Origin: Vulcanimicrobiota bacterium
GTDB taxonomy: Bacteria > Vulcanimicrobiota > Vulcanimicrobiia > Vulcanimicrobiales > Vulcanimicrobiaceae
Assembly: GCA_019232905.1 (NCBI GenBank)
Contig: JAFANA010000088.1
Coordinates: 1-32,562 of the forward strand
Reading direction: 5' to 3'
DNA length: 32,562 nucleotides
Position numbers and translations under genes: made by a program. The notes below the pieces were generated by a model. That model ran no database searches. It was not told the origin of the DNA and worked only from the letters and a program-made list of their open reading frames with translations. Numbering within the stretch: position 1 is the stretch's first letter; every line of letters begins with the position of its first letter. Positions 7,684-13,995 of this stretch are shown here, one piece after another.

Positions 7684-8087
7684 TACGGAACTCCCGGACT
7701 TCCGCGACACGCTCCAGTATGACGTCGGCGACGCACTCCACTTCGATGGTCGTAACGATCTCCAAGTCACCACGACGACGCAGAAGCGGCTCTACCGTCT
7801 CGACATAGCGAAGCACCGCAGCTAATTGGTCGGGGCTTTTCCCGTAGTTGTTCCCCGCGCGCGACGCAAGCCGATCGCGCAATGTCTCGAGAGGCGCGCT
7901 GAGCAGCCTCACCATCAGCGCGCGGGTAGGTGAGTCCAAGACTCGGGTCGTCCACGTCGACGGCGACATACCCCCGCGACGTAAACTCGGACATCAAAGT
8001 AGATTTTCCGGTGCCCGACATGCCGGTGACGAGAATACGCATGTAGACCGCTAGACGATTCGCTCTACCTTGTCGTCGTAACTGCAA
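7670..8087 (-). pseudogene. P-loop nucleoside/shikimate-kinase-like ATPase, internal deletion and frameshift
   Basis: The N-terminal part is in one frame: MRILVTGMSGTGKSTL (Walker A, from ATG 8042) and GYVAVDVDDP. A TTG at 8087 just after GGAGGAGG may be the real start. The C-terminal part is in another frame: MVRLLSAPLETLRDRLASR, GNNYGKSPDQ, VETVEPLLRRR, down to a TGA at 7672-7670. These are the two ends of a well-known small kinase family of about 180 residues. The middle 50 or so residues of the family (the W-R-E-D-R helix, an L-F-V-x-G-C strand and an S-N-Q-x-x-F-Y segment) are absent and the frame changes where they should be. A deletion of this size is not a simple sequencing error. The protein cannot be functional as read; only the N-terminal P-loop fragment could be made. 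Confidence 0.8.
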
Positions 8088-8145
8088 CGCAACCTCCTCC
8101 GGACACATTTGCCTTTATGTGCTATAACCGAACGCGGTGCGATGC

Positions 8146-8183
8146 GATCCTTCGACTGCGCTGCGCTTCGCTCAGGATGACAC
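8146..8183 (+). repeat. REP-like dispersed repeat
   Basis: A 38-base element beginning GATCCTTCGACTGCG and ending TCAGGATGACAC. Nearly identical to 10571-10608, and its reverse complement forms the arms of the nested palindromes at 22851 and 22992. It contains a small internal inverted repeat around GCGCTGCGC. It sits six bases from a flgG-tail copy. Confidence 0.75.
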
Positions 8184-8188
8184 GGGGG

Positions 8189-8270
8189 TTAGCCTCGCTG
8201 TAGGTTGTTTGCAATACGCAGCATCTCATCTGCCGCTTGCACCCCCTTAGCGGTGCATGCGAAATGCCGA
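8189..8270 (-). pseudogene. Displaced copy A of the flgG 3' end
   Basis: On the minus strand this segment encodes KGVQAADEMLRIANNLQRG followed by TAA, exactly the last 19 residues of the intact FlgG at 10616. All 11 base differences from flgG in these codons and the stop are synonymous. The similarity fades just upstream of the preceding Ala codon, where the sequence becomes TCGGCATTTCGCATG, shared with copy B. There is no start codon or gene body, so it is a gene fragment. A REP element lies just beyond its stop, as it does beyond the stop of intact flgG. Confidence 0.85.
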
Positions 8271-8582
8271 TAACATCTTGTTTATCGGTGTGCCAACGCT
8301 GCCGCATCGCGAGCGCCCAGAGTGCGGCGGCGATGATTTGAAGGGCGAGTTATACGGCGTGTTGCTATGTGGACCGAACCGCGGCGCGAAATCACATGCG
8401 CCGAATGAACCAGCTGATGCGATTGACGCGATTGTATGAACGAAACCTCTGGCCATCTCGCATCAGATTATGCACGCATGTCAAGAGAATATTGGTATAG
8501 TCTATATTCCCCTGGCGTCCTAATTTTGCGCCCGCGAGGTTCTTTATAATTATCCGTACCGGATCCGAGGAGCTTCGCAGTT
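8271..8582. other. Gap with decayed coding remnants and a promoter-like region
   Basis: No intact gene is seen. On the minus strand about 8277-8330 encode LALQIIAAALWALAMRQRW, a membrane-helix-like stretch with a stop just before it, probably the end of a decayed membrane protein. The right part (8480-8560) is A/T-rich and most likely carries the promoter for the downstream lipoprotein gene. Confidence 0.4.
8545..8550 (+). promoter_or_regulatory. Consensus -10 hexamer TATAAT
   Basis: A perfect TATAAT lies 32 bases ahead of the ATG at 8583, and GAGGAG (8567-8572) is a ribosome site ten bases before that ATG. No good -35 hexamer is seen at the normal spacing, so the promoter call is tentative. 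Confidence 0.4.
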
Positions 8583-9818
8583 ATGCATCTACGCGTCATG
8601 TACCCTGTGGCGGCTGCCGCAAGCGTTCTTTTCACGTCTGCATGTTCGGGCGGCACCAGCCAGCAACCGCTGCCTGCGAGGCCGGCGGGTAGTCCCGACG
8701 GTTCTATTCACATCGCCCAGGCACTGCAGACTCAGCCGTCAGCGCCTACACCGCCCCAAAATCAACAGGTCCTCATTCAGACGGTGCAATGCACTAACGC
8801 AGACTGGACAGGATACGTATGCAATTATTCAGGCACGAGCACTCGTGTCACGATCCAGCGTTATAACCTCGCGACCGCGGCCGCGTTACCGGCAATAACG
8901 GTACACACCACGGGCACTCCGTTTGGAGCGCGCTCGTTATTTGCGACAGCGGACGACTCGACGTTCATCACTCCCTTGCGCGTAGCAACCGGAAGCGGGA
9001 GTGAAAGCGAAATCGACCATACGGGCGGCGCTTATGCGACCTCGCAACATACGTTCAACAGTATGTCCACGGACCTCACGACGCTGGTGGCGCTCGATGC
9101 GAGTTCCTCTCCTAACAACGCCTCTTCGATCTTTGATACATTTCGAACCCCGTTTACGACGATTTTCCAACGCGGTACGATCAACAGATCCGGAATCTCG
9201 CCCGGCCTGTTGAATCGCGACGGATCTATTGCTATGGGAAACGTGGGGCAGAGCGCCTTCTCTGACGATATCGGTTTTACGTCGATTCCGGGCTCCAACA
9301 AGACACATGTCGTTCAGTGGTCGGACCCAGGCAATACGTGTTTTCAAGGGCCCGACGCTGTAGACGGTAATCACGCGTTTTACTACTTTTTCTTACTGGG
9401 TAACGGCGGTTGTTCGTATCCGCGTACGATCCCGGACGAAATCGGGATCATGAACTTTCATACGTTCACGTATGCTGGCTACATCAATCTGCCGAACAAC
9501 CACCGAAACGCGCTCGACGTGAGCCAGATCAACGGCGATCTTTATGTTCCCGTCGGGTCGAATATTTACGTCTGGAACATCGCGGCGTGCGGTTGTGCGC
9601 GGGTACAGCGCGAACTGCCTGGCTATTTCAGCGACGCTGTTCCGGTAGCGGACCGCAGCGGGCAACACCTGATTCTCTACGGACATCCCGCATCGAACGC
9701 GAACGAAATGGACGTCATCAGCGTCAACGCCCAGACGGGAGCGCTTGAGCACACCTACTACAAGGGCTTGTCAGCGAGCGGAGATCACACGTATGTGACG
9801 TCTGCTCTCGCGCAATAA
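8583..9818 (+). CDS. Orphan exported lipoprotein, possibly beta-propeller
   Basis: A 411-residue protein not assigned to a family. The N-terminus MHLRVMYPVAAAASVLFTSAC is a lipoprotein signal with lipobox TSAC and then SGG, the same style as the lipoproteins at 2442 and 5675. A Pro/Gln-rich linker covers residues 25-60. The rest is a secreted beta-rich pattern with strand-turn motifs such as ITVHTTGTPFGARSLFATADD, GDLYVPVGSNIYVWNI and GQHLILYGHP, which recall propeller blades, and paired cysteines (CTNADWTGYVC, CSYP, CGC). It lies alone on the plus strand between two displaced flgG-tail copies. The start is supported by GAGGAG ten bases upstream. Function unknown; a cargo gene of a cassette is one reading. 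Confidence 0.8.
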   Translation: MHLRVMYPVAAAASVLFTSACSGGTSQQPLPARPAGSPDGSIHIAQALQTQPSAPTPPQNQQVLIQTVQCTNADWTGYVCNYSGTSTRVTIQRYNLATAAALPAITVHTTGTPFGARSLFATADDSTFITPLRVATGSGSESEIDHTGGAYATSQHTFNSMSTDLTTLVALDASSSPNNASSIFDTFRTPFTTIFQRGTINRSGISPGLLNRDGSIAMGNVGQSAFSDDIGFTSIPGSNKTHVVQWSDPGNTCFQGPDAVDGNHAFYYFFLLGNGGCSYPRTIPDEIGIMNFHTFTYAGYINLPNNHRNALDVSQINGDLYVPVGSNIYVWNIAACGCARVQRELPGYFSDAVPVADRSGQHLILYGHPASNANEMDVISVNAQTGALEHTYYKGLSASGDHTYVTSALAQ

Positions 9819-9881
9819 CCCTTCCACTTGTTGACTAACATCGCTCGCTGTACTGCTTGGCGCGAGCGGACTGGGGGAAAA

Positions 9882-9963
9882 CTATCCGCGCTGCAAGTTA
9901 TTCGCGATACGCAGCATCTCGTCTGCTGCTTGGACACCTTTAGGCGTTCATACGAAATGCCGA
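9882..9963 (-). pseudogene. Displaced copy B of the flgG 3' end
   Basis: On the minus strand this encodes KGVQAADEMLRIANNLQRG and a TAG stop, identical in protein to the end of the intact FlgG, with eight synonymous base differences. Upstream of it is TCGGCATTTCGTATG, the junction shared with copy A but absent from intact flgG. An in-frame TGA in this upstream part shows it is not the end of a complete gene. It begins ten bases after the stop of the 175-residue membrane protein gene. No REP element adjoins it; a seven-bp inverted repeat (CGCTCGC/GCGAGCG, 9842-9868) lies on the side of the lipoprotein gene. Confidence 0.85.
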
Positions 9964-9973
9964 CGCCAACTTT

Positions 9974-10501
9974 TTACGGAGCAAAGCCGCAAGCCCCTGA
10001 ACCGGTATACGGCGTCGAGACGTAGGCAAGCGCGAAACAGAGTATTGCAGCGATTGCTCCTAAGGTTGCTGTCGTACGCGTCGACAGTTTGCGGACTGCG
10101 AAGGTAGTCAGTGCGCAAAGGGCGATGCTGCCCAATACCGGTGCGACGATCCATGCCTTCGTACCGGAAGTCGTTTGTAGTGAATAGAGAAGCATCGTCA
10201 GAACCACGGTGCCGCCCAGTGCGCCTATCGTGACGATACGCCAGTCTAGCGATTCTGCCCATGCCAGGAAGGCGGTGGATCCTACGAGGGTCACGATAAA
10301 GATTCCGATACTACCAACGATGATTTGCACTTCGATGGCCGAGATCAGCATGCCGAAGAAGTCGGCACAGCTGCCGTGACTTCCGCCGACGAGGTACGCC
10401 TCCGCACAAACAAATGCGATGGCCGCTGCCAGCGACGCCCTACTCCACGAAGTCTTTGTCATACAACGATAGTCGACCATGGCGCGACGGCGTTTTAGCA
10501 T
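9974..10501 (-). CDS. Orphan small membrane protein, about five helices
   Basis: A 175-residue hydrophobic protein of unrecognised family. Hydrophobic segments appear near residues 20-38 (ASLAAAIAFVCAEAYLVGG), 47-82 (two helices through IIVGSIGIFIVTLVGSTAFLA), 90-108, 118-138 and 145-162. Three possible starts exist (ATG at 10501, 10480 and 10462); none has a strong ribosome site, and the last (MTKTSWSRASL) gives the most usual N-terminus. It sits between intact flgG and displaced flgG-tail copy B, whose junction follows ten bases after its stop. It is a candidate cargo gene of that insertion; no function can be assigned. Confidence 0.65.
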   Translation of the reverse strand: MLKRRRAMVDYRCMTKTSWSRASLAAAIAFVCAEAYLVGGSHGSCADFFGMLISAIEVQIIVGSIGIFIVTLVGSTAFLAWAESLDWRIVTIGALGGTVVLTMLLYSLQTTSGTKAWIVAPVLGSIALCALTTFAVRKLSTRTTATLGAIAAILCFALAYVSTPYTGSGACGFAP

Positions 10502-10570
10502 GTTCCGTGCAACATCCCGCGAGAGTCGTCACTTACGGCCATACTCAGCGTCCCACGAAACAACCGATGC

Positions 10571-10608
10571 GGTCCTTCGACTGCGCTGCGCTTCGCTCAG
10601 GATGACAG
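10571..10608 (+). repeat. REP-like dispersed repeat next to flgG
   Basis: Nearly identical to the element at 8146-8183 (GGTCCTTCGACTGCG to CAGGATGACAG). It lies seven bases beyond the flgG stop, so it could also serve as an mRNA 3'-end structure for the flgG transcript. Confidence 0.75.
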
Positions 10609-10615
10609 AGGGTCG

Positions 10616-11344
10616 CTATCCTCGTTGCAGGTTGTTGGCGATTCGCAGCATCTCGTCTGCTGCTTGTACACCCTTAGCATTTGCTTCGTATGCGCGTTGT
10701 GCGGTGAGAATCTGCATCATGGATTCGACGATCGACACGTTCGATTGCTCCAGCATGCCGAAACGGATTTGCGCAGCACCATTCGTGCTCGGATGAAATA
10801 GCCGAGCGCGGCCCGAGCGCGCGTTCTCGACGAAGAGCGTTCCGCCGATGCTTTCGAGGCGTTCCGGAGCAGCAAACGAAGCTAGACTTATCGTCGTGAT
10901 ACGCTTCGTAGCGCCGCTGGCGGTCGTTGCACTTACTGCACCGTCCTCGCCGACGTTTACCGAAAGCGCGTCAGCGGGGATACGAACGCCGTCGAGTTGC
11001 CAGCCTGCGGCGTTACGCAGCGTACCGTCAGCGGCGCGTGAAAACTCGCCGTCGCGTGTGTATGCGACGCGCTTACCGTCGCGCACGACGAAGAAGCCGT
11101 TTCCGTCGATCGCAAGATCGCATGGGCCGTTGCTGCGCTCGAGTTTGCCTTGCGTGAAGACGACGTGCCGGCCGAGCGGAATCGTTCCCATTGAACGCTC
11201 ACCGGGCGCCGCTAGGGCGGCGAATTCTTCCGCCGAGCCCTTAAAGCCGGCGACTTCGGAGTTCGCCAGGTTGTCGGAAATCGTATCGAGATTGCGTTGT
11301 TGCGCCGCCATGCCGCTCGCGGCGGCGAAAAGTGCACGATCCAT
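10616..11344 (-). CDS. flgG: Flagellar basal-body rod protein FlgG
   Basis: A 242-residue rod protein from the ATG at 11344. The longer frame upstream has no family similarity and would overlap the divergent lipoprotein gene. MDRALFAAASGMAAQQRNLDTISDNLANSEVAGFK is the conserved N-terminal D0 helix of flagellar rod/hook proteins, with the D-x-I-x-N-N/D-L-A-N-x-x-x-x-G-F-K motif. The centre holds GNGFFVVRDGKRVAYTRDGEFSRAADGTL, and the C-terminus GMLEQSNVSIVESMMQILTAQRAYEANAKGVQAADEML is the second D0 helix, typical of FlgG. It builds the distal rod. The last 19 codons recur at 9882 and 8189. FlgF, its usual neighbour, lies 413 bases upstream with an opposite-strand gene between. Confidence 0.92.
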   Translation of the reverse strand: MDRALFAAASGMAAQQRNLDTISDNLANSEVAGFKGSAEEFAALAAPGERSMGTIPLGRHVVFTQGKLERSNGPCDLAIDGNGFFVVRDGKRVAYTRDGEFSRAADGTLRNAAGWQLDGVRIPADALSVNVGEDGAVSATTASGATKRITTISLASFAAPERLESIGGTLFVENARSGRARLFHPSTNGAAQIRFGMLEQSNVSIVESMMQILTAQRAYEANAKGVQAADEMLRIANNLQRG

Positions 11345-11399
11345 GGCGCAAGCGTAGAAGCCGAATGTGAACGGGCCGTGTCCGTCGTATGGGAGAAAC

Positions 11400-11753
11400 A
11401 TGCGCAAGCTTGCGGCGGTCACTTTGCTTCTCTCGCTCATTGCCTGCAATGCGCAACCGTCGCCCGACGAGCAACGGGAAACGACGGAACGCGCGGCGAT
11501 GACGCCGTTGAAAGATCACTACCCCGACGTTGTGATGGGCTTCGATTTTCACGGCAATTCGGTGGACGTTTCCGTCGATGTGAACAGCGAGAACGACATG
11601 GACGACTCTAAAGATGCCGCTATGAAAGCCGAAGCACTCCGGCGTTGGCGGAGCGCGTGGATGCAAACGCATCCTGGAGCCCACGGGACGCTCACCGTGC
11701 GAATTCTCGACTTTCGTGGCACGGTTTATTGGAAGGGAACCATTCGCGCGTAG
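11400..11753 (+). CDS. Small lipoprotein encoded between flgF and flgG on the opposite strand
   Basis: From the ATG at 11400, with GGGAG a few bases ahead, the product has 117 residues and starts MRKLAAVTLLLSLIAC, a lipoprotein signal with lipobox LIAC. The mature part is acidic and soluble: a Gln/Glu/Thr-rich linker, then GFDFHGNSVDVSVDVNSENDMDDSKDAAMKAEALRRW and HGTLTVRILDFRGTVYWKG. No family is recognised. It is transcribed against the flagellar genes and ends four bases before the flgF stop; its start is 55 bases from the divergent flgG start. Third positions and composition match its neighbours, so it does not look foreign. Its presence breaks the usual flgF-flgG adjacency. Confidence 0.75.
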   Translation: MRKLAAVTLLLSLIACNAQPSPDEQRETTERAAMTPLKDHYPDVVMGFDFHGNSVDVSVDVNSENDMDDSKDAAMKAEALRRWRSAWMQTHPGAHGTLTVRILDFRGTVYWKGTIRA

Positions 11754-11756
11754 GCG

Positions 11757-12359
11757 CTATTTGAGCCGCGCGATGTCGTTGCTCGCTTTTTGACGGGTGC
11801 TGTCGATCGCGGACACGACTTTCTCTGCGCTTTCGAACGATCGTTGTGCGGTGAGAATGTCGACCATTTCGCCGATGGCATCGACGTTCGCGGTTTCGAG
11901 ATAGCCGCTGCGAACGGTCGCACCGGGATCGACGGGAATACAGTCGACTTGCCGCCCTGCGAGCATCACGCGTCCGCGATCGTCGATCGTCGCGCCGTCG
12001 GGAACGCGTAACACGCCGTGCAGTCCGAGCAAGGCGCGTCCGCTGTCATCACGTAGCGTTCCGTCACGATCGCGAACGAAGGCGCCGTTTCGCGTCGCGC
12101 TTATGCGGCCCGTATCATCGCGGAGGCGAAAGACGCCGCCGCCGGCGATTGCGAGATCGTACGTCCGTCCCGTTCGACGCAACATGCCGTGCTCCGCGAC
12201 GGTCTCCCGCTCGATGCGGACACCGTGCGCGTCGAGCACCCCACGGGCGACGATCTTTCGGAAGCCGTTGGTCGAGACGTTGGCGAGATCCGCCGTCGCA
12301 ATGTCGAGGCGCGTACGGGCCGCCGTCATGGCGCTGCCCGCCCAATCGATTCCATCCAC
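11757..12359 (-). CDS. flgF: Flagellar basal-body rod protein, FlgF-like, short
   Basis: A rod protein of about 200 residues if it starts at the GTG at 12359, which aligns its N-terminus (VDGIDWAGSAMTAARTRLD) with the start of FlgG. ATG codons at 12414 and 12437 are alternatives; no start has a good ribosome site. The D0 motif reads LDIATADLANVSTNGFRK, the middle has YDLAIAGGGVFRLRDDTG and ATRNGAFVRDRDGTLRDDSG, and the C-terminal helix is YLETANVDAIGEMVDILTAQRSFES. These are the family landmarks of FlgF/FlgG, but the variable middle domain is shorter than usual. It should be part of the proximal rod. FlgF rather than FlgG is inferred from position before flgG. Confidence 0.82.
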   Translation of the reverse strand: MDGIDWAGSAMTAARTRLDIATADLANVSTNGFRKIVARGVLDAHGVRIERETVAEHGMLRRTGRTYDLAIAGGGVFRLRDDTGRISATRNGAFVRDRDGTLRDDSGRALLGLHGVLRVPDGATIDDRGRVMLAGRQVDCIPVDPGATVRSGYLETANVDAIGEMVDILTAQRSFESAEKVVSAIDSTRQKASNDIARLK

Positions 12360-12546
12360 GTCGAGATCGTAGGGCCGCCATATGGCCGTCCTATTGCGGG
12401 CGAATGGAGAGCGCATGTCTACGAAATGCTCTTTCAAAGCCGACTATCCCAGTCGCGCAGAATCGTCGCTTGGACGTTATTCTTTAACTTGACTCGTGGT
12501 ACTGTGAACGCACGGGCGTACTTTCGCACACGCGGGGGTGTATTCT

Positions 12547-13212
12547 ATGTCGTCTGTGCAGCAGCCGTCGGTCTCCGAAAAGTCTCTGACCGAGCGCTAT
12601 ATCTATTTCTTGCAGGGCACGCTGCTGGAAGCGTGCTCGTGTGACGTTCTGTGCCCGTGCTGGATCGGCGAAAATCCCGACACGGGAGATTGCAAAGCAT
12701 TCGTCGCCTATCACTTCGATAAAGGAGAGATCAACGGCGTCGACGTCAGCGGACTCTCGATGGTCAACGTCGCCCGGATTCCGGGCAACGTCCTGACGCC
12801 GCACACCTGGAAGCTCTTGCTTCTCATCGATGACAAGGCGACCGACGAACAGGTCGATGCACTGCTTGCCGCCTATAGCGGAAAACTTGGTGGGCCGCTT
12901 GCGGATCTCGCGCAACTCGTCAGCGAAGTCGTCGGCGTTGAACGCGTCCCGATCTCGCACCAAGTCCGCGGCGGCGCCGGCACGCTCCATGCGGGTGACT
13001 ATGTCGCCGCGGAGATGGAACCGTATCGCGGGCCGGACGGCAGCCCGACCACGCTGCGCGACTCGATTTTCTCGACAATTCCCGGGTCGCCGGCGTATGT
13101 GGCGAAAGCGAAATACCACCGCGTCGACATCCCGAACTACGGGATCAAATGGGAGTTCGAGGGGCGTAACGCCATCCAAGGCGACTACACGATCGTTCAC
13201 ACCGAACCGTAA
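12547..13212 (+). CDS. DUF1326 Cys-rich protein
   Basis: The ATG at 12547 follows GGGGG (12534-12538) by eight bases; the product has 221 residues. The N-terminal third holds the DUF1326 hallmark LLEACSCDVLCPCWIGENPDTGDC with five cysteines in a CxCxxxCPC arrangement (plus a later Cys), and then GLSMVNVARIPGNVLTP and KLLLLIDDKATDEQ. The later part is a beta-rich domain. No signal peptide is seen, so the protein is cytosolic or membrane-associated through its partner. Three bases separate it from the downstream DUF2182 membrane protein; the two families are known to occur together. The Cys pattern suggests metal binding, but the biochemical role is not established. Confidence 0.9.
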   Translation: MSSVQQPSVSEKSLTERYIYFLQGTLLEACSCDVLCPCWIGENPDTGDCKAFVAYHFDKGEINGVDVSGLSMVNVARIPGNVLTPHTWKLLLLIDDKATDEQVDALLAAYSGKLGGPLADLAQLVSEVVGVERVPISHQVRGGAGTLHAGDYVAAEMEPYRGPDGSPTTLRDSIFSTIPGSPAYVAKAKYHRVDIPNYGIKWEFEGRNAIQGDYTIVHTEP

Positions 13213-13215
13213 CGC

Positions 13216-13995
13216 GTGCAGTCCGCTCGCCGGCCGCAACTTCCGCTCGCTATTCCGGTAGCGATTCTCTTGGCCTGGAGCATCGCGGCATACGCGCAAT
13301 TCAGCGGGTCCGCGTACCTGCTGCACCATGACACGTTAATCGAGCGCGGTCCGCCTATCGGAATCGCGCTCGTTCTCTTTATCCTTGCGTGGAGCGTCAT
13401 GATCGGCGCGATGATGCTGCCGTCGACGCTTCCGCTTCTTCAGCTGTTTACCGTCGTCTCAGCGAACCAGGCGAAGCCGCGCCGAGCCGTCGGCACATTC
13501 GTGCTCGGCTACGCGCTCGTCTGGTTTGCATTCGGCGTTGCCGCATTTGCCGGCGATGCCGTCTTGCATCACGTAGTCGATACGACACCGTGGCTCTTGC
13601 AACACCCCTGGTTCATCGCGGGCGGCGTCCTTGCGGTCGCGGGGATCTTTCAGTTCACTCCGCTCAAAGATCAATGTCTTCGCGCATGCCGTCTTCCCGG
13701 CATGTTCTTGATGCATCATTACCGTCGTGGTGCGCGCGCGGCATTCGAACTGGGATATCGTCACGGGCTGTTCTGCGCCGGATGCTGCTGGGCGCTGATG
13801 CTCGTCGCGTTTGCAGCCGGGTTCGCAAATCTCTGGTGGATGATGGCGCTAACCGCGCTGATGACCTATGAAAAAACGGCGCCGCGTGGGATGCGGGCCG
13901 TTCCAGTTGCCGGTGCCGTCTTTCTCATTTGGAGCGCGCTCGTGCTGTTGCATCCCGCTTGGCTCCCGCCCGCGTTCGCAGGAACCGAACACTAG
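13216..13995 (+). CDS. DUF2182 predicted metal-binding membrane protein
   Basis: A GTG-initiated polytopic protein of 259 residues, three bases after the DUF1326 gene. About six or seven hydrophobic helices are seen. Family landmarks are WSVMIGAMMLPSTLPLLQLF (residues 58-77), FQFTPLKDQCLRACRLP (150-166), and GLFCAGCCWALMLVAFAAGFANLWWM (190-215) followed by TYEKTAP. The Cys, Met and His residues within or near helices (MMLPS, DQCLRACR, CAGCCW) could coordinate a soft metal. It most likely works with the upstream DUF1326 protein in the cytoplasmic membrane. Its TAG stop shares a CTAG tetramer with the convergent CheR-like gene. Confidence 0.9.
   Translation: MQSARRPQLPLAIPVAILLAWSIAAYAQFSGSAYLLHHDTLIERGPPIGIALVLFILAWSVMIGAMMLPSTLPLLQLFTVVSANQAKPRRAVGTFVLGYALVWFAFGVAAFAGDAVLHHVVDTTPWLLQHPWFIAGGVLAVAGIFQFTPLKDQCLRACRLPGMFLMHHYRRGARAAFELGYRHGLFCAGCCWALMLVAFAAGFANLWWMMALTALMTYEKTAPRGMRAVPVAGAVFLIWSALVLLHPAWLPPAFAGTEH

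Noticed and set aside
8122..8456. Short ORFs of about 60-70 codons around flgG-tail copy A
   Set aside because: They read the flgG tail or its flanks in wrong frames; the correct frame gives the flgG C-terminus without a start.
12484..13329. Minus-strand open frame opposite the DUF1326 gene
   Set aside because: It is a shadow of the recognisable DUF1326 coding frame; no motif or start signal.
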